Source: Solirubrobacteraceae bacterium
Lineage (GTDB): Bacteria > Actinomycetota > Thermoleophilia > Solirubrobacterales > Solirubrobacteraceae
Direction: 5' to 3'
Length of the DNA stretch: 40,363 bases
Assembly (NCBI GenBank): GCA_017882465.1
Contig: JADGPN010000005.1
Coordinates: 1-40,363 of the forward strand
The position numbers and the translations under genes are program-made. Below, one piece after another: positions 34,538 through 40,363 of the stretch; the stretch's first letter is position 1, and every line of letters starts with the position of its first letter. The notes under the pieces were generated by a model. It was not told the origin of the DNA. It searched no databases and was given only the letters and a program-made list of their open reading frames with translations.

Positions 34538-35283
34538 GCGCGGCGGCGCGGGGTCGGTCGCCGGCGGGTGGCGGTCGGGGCGGTGCCGCGCCTGGCGTCT
34601 GGAGGCGCCCGGCGCCACGGCGGGTGCGGGCGGTCCGTGACCGCCTGCGGGACGTGTACGGGCGCCCTCTGAACGGGCCGCATGGCCACCCGATCGCAGA
34701 GCTGGTGCTGACGGTTCTCTCCCAGAGCACCAACGATCGCAACCGGGACGTCGCCTACCTGGGGCTGCGCGACCGCTTCCCCAGCTGGGAGGCGGTGCGC
34801 GACGCGCCGGTCGACGAGATCGAGGCGGCGATCCGGCCCGGCGGCATCTCGAAGGTCAAATCGGCCCGGATCAAGGCGATCCTGGAGGCGATCGGTGAGT
34901 CCTCCGAGTCAGGAGGCGAGCTGTCACTCGACTGGCTGCCCTCGCTCAGCGTCCCCGAGGCCCAGGCCTACCTGTGCTCGCTCCCGGGCGTGGGGCGCAA
35001 GACGGCGGCGTGCGTGCTTCTGTTCGCGTTCGGGATGCACGACGTGCCGGTCGACACCCACGTCTCGCGGGTCGGCTCGCGGCTGGGGCTGTTCCGTCCC
35101 GGCGCGCCGTTCGAGGAGCTGCACGACACGATGCTCGCGATCACGCCCGCCGGCGAGGAGCTGGAGCTGCACATGAACCTGCTGCGTCACGGCCGGCGCA
35201 CCTGCAGCGCCCGGCGGCCGGCCTGCGCCTTGTGTGCTCTGAGGCGGATGTGCCCGAGTGCCGAGGCGTTCCTGGGTCGCTGA
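34534..35283 (+). CDS. nth: Endonuclease III (DNA glycosylase/AP lyase)
   Basis: 249 residues from GTG 34534. After an Arg/Gly-rich N-terminus of about 35 residues comes the glycosylase fold: IAELVLTVLSQSTNDRN, the helix-hairpin-helix LPGVGRKTAACVLLFAFG with the catalytic Lys, and DVPVDTHVSRVGSRLG with the catalytic Asp. The iron-sulfur cluster is C-x6-C-x2-C-x5-C in TCSARRPACALCALRRMCPS. It removes oxidised pyrimidines and nicks DNA. It is coupled to the kinase gene upstream; dnaK follows with its own promoter. Confidence 0.94.
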   Translation: MSAAARGRSPAGGGRGGAAPGVWRRPAPRRVRAVRDRLRDVYGRPLNGPHGHPIAELVLTVLSQSTNDRNRDVAYLGLRDRFPSWEAVRDAPVDEIEAAIRPGGISKVKSARIKAILEAIGESSESGGELSLDWLPSLSVPEAQAYLCSLPGVGRKTAACVLLFAFGMHDVPVDTHVSRVGSRLGLFRPGAPFEELHDTMLAITPAGEELELHMNLLRHGRRTCSARRPACALCALRRMCPSAEAFLGR

Positions 35284-35324
35284 GTGGTAGTACCCCGGTC
35301 GTGTCCTCGCGGAGCGTTGAGGAC

Positions 35325-35383
35325 TGGCGGAAACTTGTCAGATCTGCTATAACCTGACTGAGATTTTTACGAACGTACAGGAG
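35325..35383 (+). promoter_or_regulatory. dnaK operon promoter with dyad (candidate HspR operator) and ribosome site
   Basis: A clear -10 TATAAC is at 35348-35353; the -35 about 17 bases upstream (TGGCGG) is poor. An inverted repeat GTCAG (35337-35341) / CTGAC (35354-35358) brackets the -10, with AAA and TTT further out. HspR is encoded at the end of the operon and in known actinobacteria binds the HAIR repeat CTTGAGT-N7-ACTCAAG; here only a loose match (CTTGTCAG / CTGACTGAG) is seen. AGGAG at 35379-35383 serves the ATG at 35394. Position fits repression by blocking the -10; identity as an HspR site is inference. Confidence 0.6.
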
Positions 35384-35393
35384 CAGAACGAAT

Positions 35394-37304
35394 ATGGCTA
35401 AGACGATCGGTATCGACCTGGGGACGACGAACTCGTGCATGGCAGTGCTCGAGGGTGGCGAGCCCACGGTCATCGAGAACGCCGAGGGCGGGCGCACCAC
35501 CCCGTCCGTGGTCGCGTTCACGTCATCCGGTGAGCGTCTGGTCGGCACCGTCGCCAAGCGCCAGGCCGTCACCAACCCGCAGAACACGATCTTCTCGATC
35601 AAGCGCTTCATGGGCCGCAAGGAGGCCGAGGTGCGCGAGGAGGAGTCGATCGTGCCGTACAAGGTCGTCTCTGGACCCGGCGGCGACGCGCGGGTCGAGG
35701 CGGGCGGCAAGCAGTACTCGCCGCCGGAGATCAGCGCGATGATCCTGCAGAAGCTGAAGGCCGACGCCGAGGCCTACCTGGGCGAGACGGTCGACAGCGC
35801 GGTGATCACCGTGCCCGCGTACTTCAACGACGATCAGCGCCAGGCCACCAAGGACGCCGGCAAGATCGCCGGGCTCGACGTCAAGCGGATCATCAACGAG
35901 CCGACCGCCGCGTCGCTCGCCTATGGACTCGACAAGGAGTCCGACCAGACGATCCTCGTCTTCGACCTCGGCGGCGGCACCTTCGACGTGTCCGTCCTGG
36001 AGATCGGCGACGGCGTGTTCGAGGTCAAGGCGACCGCCGGTGACAACCACCTCGGCGGCGACAACTTCGACAAGGCCGTGGTCGACTGGCTCGTGTCCGA
36101 GTTCAAGAAGTCACAGGGCATCGATCTGAGCGCCGATCCGATGGCGCTCCAGCGGCTCTACGAAGCTGCGGAGAAGGCCAAGATCGAGCTCTCCACCACC
36201 CAGGAGACGCAGATCAACCTGCCCTTCATCACCGCCGACTCCAGCGGGCCCAAGCATCTCGACACCCGCCTCTCGCGGGCCAAGCTCAACGAGCTGACCG
36301 CGGCGCTGCTCGACCGCACCGTCGGTCCGGTCCGCCAGGCGCTCGACGACGCCAAGGAGAAGGGCGCCGCGAACATCGACCATGTGGTCATGGTCGGCGG
36401 TATGACGCGCATGCCCGCCGTGCAGGAGAAGGTCAAGGAGCTGACGGGCAAGGAGCCCCACCGTGGCGTGAACCCCGACGAGGTCGTCGCGGTAGGCGCC
36501 GCCATCCAGGCCGGCGTGCTCGCCGGTGATGTCAAGGACGTCCTCCTGCTCGACGTCACCCCGCTCACCCTCGGTATCGAGACCAAGGGCGGCGTGATGA
36601 CAAGGCTGATCGAGCGCAACACCACGATCCCGACCCGCAAGTCGGAGATCTTCTCCACGGCCGAGGACAACCAGCCGTCGGTGGAGATCCACGTGCTCCA
36701 GGGCGAGCGCGAGATGGCCGCGTACAACAAGTCGCTGGGCAAGTTCCAGCTGACTGGCATCCCGCCGGCGCCGCGCGGCATTCCGCAGATCGAGGTCGCG
36801 TTCGACATCGACGCCAACGGCATCCTCAGCGTGTCGGCGAAGGATCTCGGCACCGGCAAGGAGCAGAAGATCGAGATCAAGGCGGGCTCCGGTCTGTCCG
36901 ACGACGAGATCAAGAAGATGGTCACCGACGCCGAGGCGCACGCCGACGACGACCGTCGCCTGCGTGAGCTCGCCGAGGCCAGGAACAACGGCGAGAACGC
37001 CGCCTACCAGGCCGAGCGCCAGCTCAAGGACCTCGGCGAGGCCGTCGACTCGAGCTCCAAGGAGGAGATCGAGGCCGCGATCAAGGTCGTGCGCGAGGTG
37101 CTCACGTCCGAGGACGCGGCGGACATCAACGCCAAAACCGAGGCGCTGCAGGCGTCGTTCCACAAGGTCTCCGAGGCGATGTACCAGCGTGCCCAGGAGC
37201 AGTCGGCAGCCGGCTCGGCGGATGGCGCCGGAGCCGAGCACGCCACCAACGGCGCGGGCGCCGAGGACGTGGTGGACGCCGAAGTCGTCGACGAGGGCAA
37301 GTAG
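35394..37304 (+). CDS. dnaK: Hsp70 chaperone DnaK
   Basis: 636 residues, standard length. The ATPase domain starts [19 protein letters not shown] and has [18 protein letters not shown], the phosphate loop [14 protein letters not shown], and [11 protein letters not shown]. The linker is near [18 protein letters not shown], then the substrate domain with [16 protein letters not shown]. It ends with a Glu/Asp/Ala-rich tail ([11 protein letters not shown]). It folds proteins with DnaJ and GrpE, encoded directly downstream; the dnaK stop touches the grpE ATG. Expression is likely controlled by the HspR encoded last in the operon. Confidence 0.99.
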   Translation: MAKTIGIDLGTTNSCMAVLEGGEPTVIENAEGGRTTPSVVAFTSSGERLVGTVAKRQAVTNPQNTIFSIKRFMGRKEAEVREEESIVPYKVVSGPGGDARVEAGGKQYSPPEISAMILQKLKADAEAYLGETVDSAVITVPAYFNDDQRQATKDAGKIAGLDVKRIINEPTAASLAYGLDKESDQTILVFDLGGGTFDVSVLEIGDGVFEVKATAGDNHLGGDNFDKAVVDWLVSEFKKSQGIDLSADPMALQRLYEAAEKAKIELSTTQETQINLPFITADSSGPKHLDTRLSRAKLNELTAALLDRTVGPVRQALDDAKEKGAANIDHVVMVGGMTRMPAVQEKVKELTGKEPHRGVNPDEVVAVGAAIQAGVLAGDVKDVLLLDVTPLTLGIETKGGVMTRLIERNTTIPTRKSEIFSTAEDNQPSVEIHVLQGEREMAAYNKSLGKFQLTGIPPAPRGIPQIEVAFDIDANGILSVSAKDLGTGKEQKIEIKAGSGLSDDEIKKMVTDAEAHADDDRRLRELAEARNNGENAAYQAERQLKDLGEAVDSSSKEEIEAAIKVVREVLTSEDAADINAKTEALQASFHKVSEAMYQRAQEQSAAGSADGAGAEHATNGAGAEDVVDAEVVDEGK

Positions 37305-38045
37305 ATGAACTCGTCAAAGCGCGATCCGGGCTTCGGTGTCTCGGAGCCCGAGACAGACGTGGCCACCGCCGGGGGCGGTGCTGCTGCCGAGGCCACTCGA
37401 CCGGCCTCGGCTGCAGCCGCCTCCCCGGCGGTGGACGGTGGACGCGCGCCGGGCTCCCAGGAGCCCGGTGTCGTACCCTTGTCTCAGGGAGAGCCGGAGG
37501 GCTCGGAGGGTCGGGAGGGTCCGGCCGTCGCGGTGGGTCCGGAGGCCGATGGCCCCGAGGCCGAGCGGCAGCTCGAGGAGGATGTTGCCGTCCAGGCCCG
37601 CAAGGCCGACGAGTACCTGGAGCTGGCGAAGCGCACGAAGGCCGACTTCGAGAACTACCGCAAGCGGGCGACCCGAGAGATGGGCCTGGCCGAGGCGCGC
37701 GGAGTGACGAAGCTCGCCCGTGAGCTGCTGCCGGCGGTCGACAATCTCGATCGCGCCCTGACAGCTGCCCAGGCGTCAGGGCCGGAGGGCTCCTCCGAGG
37801 GCGTCGACGCGACGCTCGTCTCGGGGATTCAGCTGGTCCACGCGGACGTGATCGCGGCGCTCGCGCGCGTGGGCATCGAGCCGTTCTCGCCCACGGGCGA
37901 GCAGTTCGACCCGCAGCACCACGAGGCGGTGGCGCAGCAGCCTGTCGAGGGCGTCACCTCTGGCACGATCGTCGAGGTCTACCAGCGGGGTTACCGCCTG
38001 GGCGAGAACGTCCTCAGGCCCGCGCGCGTCGTCGTCGCGGGGTAA
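37305..38045 (+). CDS. grpE: Nucleotide exchange factor GrpE
   Basis: 246 residues. The first 90 are Pro/Ala/Glu/Gly-rich and low complexity, longer than in many bacteria. A coiled coil follows (ADEYLELAKRTKADFENYRK), then LARELLPAVDNLDRAL and the beta domain with PFSPTGEQFDPQHHEAV and GTIVEVYQRGYRLGENVLRP. It releases ADP from DnaK. The ATG is the base after the dnaK stop, so no gap exists; dnaJ starts 12 bp after its end. Confidence 0.97.
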   Translation: MNSSKRDPGFGVSEPETDVATAGGGAAAEATRPASAAAASPAVDGGRAPGSQEPGVVPLSQGEPEGSEGREGPAVAVGPEADGPEAERQLEEDVAVQARKADEYLELAKRTKADFENYRKRATREMGLAEARGVTKLARELLPAVDNLDRALTAAQASGPEGSSEGVDATLVSGIQLVHADVIAALARVGIEPFSPTGEQFDPQHHEAVAQQPVEGVTSGTIVEVYQRGYRLGENVLRPARVVVAG

Positions 38046-38057
38046 GGAGCCTGTGAG

Positions 38058-39197
38058 ATGGCTGAGCGACCCGACTACTACAAGATTCTCGGGGTAGGCA
38101 AGAACGCCTCCGACGAGGAGATCAAGAAGGCCTACCGGAAGCTCGCGCGCAAGTACCACCCGGACACCAACGCCGGCGACAAGCAGGCCGAGGAGCGCTT
38201 CAAGGAGGTCTCCCAGGCCAACGACGTCCTGTCCGATCCGGACAAGCGCAAGCAATACGACCGCGGCACGGGTCCGCTGGGCGGCTTCAACATGCCCGGC
38301 GGGTTCGACGCCAGCTCGTTCGGTGGCGGCTTCAGCGACATCCTCTCGAACCTGTTCGGCGGTGGCGGTGGCGCGGGTGGTTCCGCGGGCGGCCGCGGTG
38401 GCGCCGGCACTCGTGGCCGGCCCGGCATGCAGCGCGGACGAGACCTCGAGACCGAGGTCTCGCTCACCTTCCAGCAGGCGATCGACGGGGCCCAGATTCC
38501 GCTGGCCGTGCCGACCTCGCAGCCGTGCCCCACGTGTCACGGGACGGGCGCCAAGCCGGGAACGCAGCCCCGAGTCTGTCCCGTCTGCGAGGGCCGCGGG
38601 ATCGAGGCCCAGAGCCAGGGGATCTTCTCTATCTCCCAGCCGTGCTCAAATTGCAACGGGTCAGGCACGGTGATCGAGGATCCGTGCACGACCTGTGGCG
38701 GGACGGGCGCCCAGCGGAGCGTCCGCCGTTTGCGTGTCAACATTCCCGCCGGCGTCCGCGAGGGGAGCCGGATCCGCCTGGCCGGCAAGGGCGAGCCAGG
38801 TCTGCACGGCGCCGATCCCGGCGATCTGTACGTGATCACCAGGGTGTCCGACTCACCCGTGTTCACGCGCTCCGGCGACAACCTCGAGGTCGAGGTGCCG
38901 CTGACGATCCCCGAGGCGATCCGCGGCGCGGTGATCGAGGTGCCGACGCTGCACGGGTCAAAGCGCCTGCGCGTCCCGCGCGGGACCAAGCACGGCACCG
39001 TTCAGCGGATCCGCGGCGAGGGGCCGACAAAGCTTGGTGGCAAGGGTCGCGGGGACATCCATTACCGGTTCGTGATCGACGTTCCGGCATCGCTCTCGGC
39101 TGAGCAATCCGAGGCCGTCGATCGGCTGTCCGAGGTGATGAACGGCGACCCCCGGGCGAAGCTGTTCGCCCAGACCGCGTCCGGGGAGACGAGCTGA
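38058..39197 (+). CDS. dnaJ: Co-chaperone DnaJ (type I)
   Basis: 379 residues. The J domain has KYHPDTNAG (the HPD that triggers DnaK ATPase) near residue 33. A long Gly/Phe region ([18 protein letters not shown]-like) follows. The zinc domain has all four CxxCxGxG repeats: [24 protein letters not shown] and CTTCGGTG. The C-terminal client domains include [17 protein letters not shown] and [16 protein letters not shown]. It is third in the operon; the stop overlaps the hspR ATG (TGATG). Confidence 0.98.
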   Translation: MAERPDYYKILGVGKNASDEEIKKAYRKLARKYHPDTNAGDKQAEERFKEVSQANDVLSDPDKRKQYDRGTGPLGGFNMPGGFDASSFGGGFSDILSNLFGGGGGAGGSAGGRGGAGTRGRPGMQRGRDLETEVSLTFQQAIDGAQIPLAVPTSQPCPTCHGTGAKPGTQPRVCPVCEGRGIEAQSQGIFSISQPCSNCNGSGTVIEDPCTTCGGTGAQRSVRRLRVNIPAGVREGSRIRLAGKGEPGLHGADPGDLYVITRVSDSPVFTRSGDNLEVEVPLTIPEAIRGAVIEVPTLHGSKRLRVPRGTKHGTVQRIRGEGPTKLGGKGRGDIHYRFVIDVPASLSAEQSEAVDRLSEVMNGDPRAKLFAQTASGETS

Positions 39198-39667
39198 TGG
39201 CCACGCGGCGGGTGAGGTCGACCACCACCAGGGTGGAGGTCTCCACCGATCGCGGCGTGTTCATGATCTCGGTGGCCGCCGAGCTGGCCGAGATGCATCC
39301 GCAGACATTGCGGATGTACGAGGCGCGTGGGCTGATCGAACCCAAGCGCTCGCCGAAGGGGACCCGGCTCTACTCGCGGGAGGACGTCGACCGGCTGCGC
39401 CGGATCCAGGGGATGACCGCCGAGCTGGGCATGAACCTGGCCGGAGTCGAGCGCGTGTTCGAGCTCGAGTCGCAGCTCGCATCGATGGCGCGCAAGGTCG
39501 CCGCGCTCGAGCGGCGGGCCGGCGAGCTCAAGCAGGAGGTGGAGCGGCTGGAGGCGCTGCGGCGGGAGCTTCGCGCCGAAATCGTCCCCTACGAGCGCGG
39601 CGGCGAGCTCGTTCGCCGAGCGGACGTACAGCGCTTCAAGATCCGCGTCGAGCGCGGGCGGGACTGA
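39197..39667 (+). CDS. hspR: HspR, MerR-family heat-shock repressor
   Basis: 156 residues. The winged helix-turn-helix is ISVAAELAEMHPQTLRMYEA followed by RGLIEPKRSPKGTRLYSRED and NLAGVERVFELE, as in actinobacterial HspR. A coiled coil (about 95-125) and a basic tail follow, where dimerisation and DnaK contact are expected. HspR with DnaK as co-repressor shuts off its own operon until heat titrates DnaK. An ATG at 39263 would drop the first 22 residues, but the earlier start is coupled to dnaJ and is kept. Confidence 0.95.
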   Translation: MATRRVRSTTTRVEVSTDRGVFMISVAAELAEMHPQTLRMYEARGLIEPKRSPKGTRLYSREDVDRLRRIQGMTAELGMNLAGVERVFELESQLASMARKVAALERRAGELKQEVERLEALRRELRAEIVPYERGGELVRRADVQRFKIRVERGRD

Positions 39668-39680
39668 CTCTCACTCCGCC

Positions 39681-39737
39681 GGGGCCGCAGTCCCTGGCTG
39701 TCGTGCTCTCAGGGGCCGCAGTCGCTGGCTGTCGTGC
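39681..39737. repeat. Tandem direct repeat, two copies of 26 bp at 31-bp spacing
   Basis: GGGGCCGCAGTC-C-CTGGCTG and TCGTGC (39681-39706) recur at 39712-39737 with one change (C to G at the thirteenth base). The copies are separated by TCTCA. They sit in the short gap between hspR and the convergent Ig-like gene. There is no strong hairpin; a slippage duplication, perhaps of a protein site or part of a terminator region, is possible. Confidence 0.75.
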
Positions 39738-39742
39738 GGGCC

Positions 39743-40363
39743 TCAGCAGCCGACGCCGGGCCGGTGGCTTCCGGGCGCCAGGCACGTGTGATGGATGCTC
39801 GGGCCCTGCCGCGCGCGGATCGTGAACACGTAGTGCTTACCGATCCAGCCGGGTCGCACGATCTCGACGATGATCGTCGTTCCGACCCGGAGCTTGCGGT
39901 TCTTGAACCCGGGCTGCAGGTGGACGGTGCTCGACGGCACTTGGATGACGCACTTGCGCTTCGACTTGCCCTTCGACTTCACCGTCTTGCAGATGGTGTG
40001 CTTGATCTGCGCGATCGCGTGCTTGGCGTACGGGCACCCATGGCCGTGGCAGGTGATCAGCACGGTGGCGCCCGTCGGCACGCTGTCCACCATGAGTTGC
40101 AAAACCTTCGTGTAGGTCGGCGTGAAGAAGAACATCCATTCCATCGACGAGCCGAGCCTGCTCGGCCGGTTGACGGGCTTCTTCTGCACGGTCACGTCGC
40201 CGCTCGGCGACGTCGACCCGCCGAAATTGGCGTCCCCGAGATAGCGAGCGCTGATCGTGTGCCCAGCGGCCGCGCCATAGCTGATCGTGCACGTCGCGCT
40301 GGCCGTCGACCCCGAAGCGGTCAGGGGCTGAGCGGCGCAGCTTCCGATCACCTTGGTCCCGTC
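39743..40363 (-). CDS. C-terminal part of an Ig-like-repeat surface protein (N-terminus outside window)
   Basis: The frame is open from the window edge (DGTKVIGSCAAQPLTASGST) to the stop at 39743, about 206 residues. The first 50 residues fit the end of a bacterial Ig-like (Big_3_5-type) domain: a DGT turn, two cysteines in SCAAQ and ATCTISYG, and SARYLGDANFGGSTS. The rest has ATVLITCHGHGCPYAKH, a Lys-rich stretch (CKTVKSKGKSKRKC), HLQPGFKNRKLRVGTTIIVE and a cysteine end (TCLAPGSHRPGVGC). Six or so cysteines suggest an extracellular, disulfide-bonded module. The apparent GTG at 40351 is internal. Function unknown. Confidence 0.75.
   Translation of the reverse strand, partial: DGTKVIGSCAAQPLTASGSTASATCTISYGAAAGHTISARYLGDANFGGSTSPSGDVTVQKKPVNRPSRLGSSMEWMFFFTPTYTKVLQLMVDSVPTGATVLITCHGHGCPYAKHAIAQIKHTICKTVKSKGKSKRKCVIQVPSSTVHLQPGFKNRKLRVGTTIIVEIVRPGWIGKHYVFTIRARQGPSIHHTCLAPGSHRPGVGC

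Overview
The window looks like chromosomal DNA of a very GC-rich actinobacterium, plausibly of the Thermoleophilia/Solirubrobacterales type; the lineage is inferred, the composition is seen. Supporting signs are very high GC by eye, many GTG starts, tight 1-4 base gene overlaps, a dnaK-grpE-dnaJ-hspR operon in the actinobacterial order, and an inositol-phosphate synthase close to a CDP-alcohol phosphatidyltransferase. I saw no tRNA, rRNA, CRISPR array, insertion sequence or prophage.

Layout. (1) 1-9657, cell-surface sugars and single genes: a truncated membrane protein, then a coupled set made of a UDP-sulfoquinovose synthase-like SqdB, a second epimerase and a GT2 glycosyltransferase, facing a GtrA protein; an orphan DNA methyltransferase, Pcm, a GT39-type membrane glycosyltransferase and a secreted esterase. 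(2) 9671-15571, a long minus-strand array: thiE, a 4-TM protein, dihydrolipoyl dehydrogenase, a DsbA/HCCA-isomerase-like protein, a small unknown, an E2-like acyltransferase without a lipoyl domain and with an altered active site, a 27-residue micro-ORF and an acyl-CoA ligase. (3) 15610-19390: a TPP riboswitch heading thiO-thiS-thiG and a SnoaL-like gene, a remnant of an HD-GYP domain, then argF. (4) 19465-24255: a basic histone/phasin-like protein, an M3-type peptidase, a TrmA/RlmD-type methyltransferase, a quinone oxidoreductase and a 56-residue zinc-ribbon protein.

(5) 24277-25516 is decaying DNA: a cation/proton antiporter with an internal out-of-frame deletion and a shattered DUF2254-like gene. 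(6) 25517-33580, minus strand: a divergent uracil-DNA-glycosylase-fold protein, a fused GT4-PHP protein, Ino1, a probable phosphatidylinositol-phosphate synthase, a PAP2/Aur1-like lipid enzyme, a large membrane protein and an alpha/beta hydrolase with Glu at the nucleophile position. Together these suggest an inositol-phospholipid and glycolipid locus. (7) 33635-39667, plus strand: PfkB kinase, endonuclease III, then dnaK-grpE-dnaJ-hspR behind a promoter with a dyad. The window ends in a tandem repeat and the C-terminal part of an Ig-like secreted protein.

The most interesting candidates are the sulfonated-sugar glycan set at 1640-5053, the lipoyl-less E2/Lpd/DsbA-like/acyl-CoA ligase array, and the inositol-lipid locus with its GT4-PHP fusion. 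Functions are read from motifs by eye; no database search was possible.
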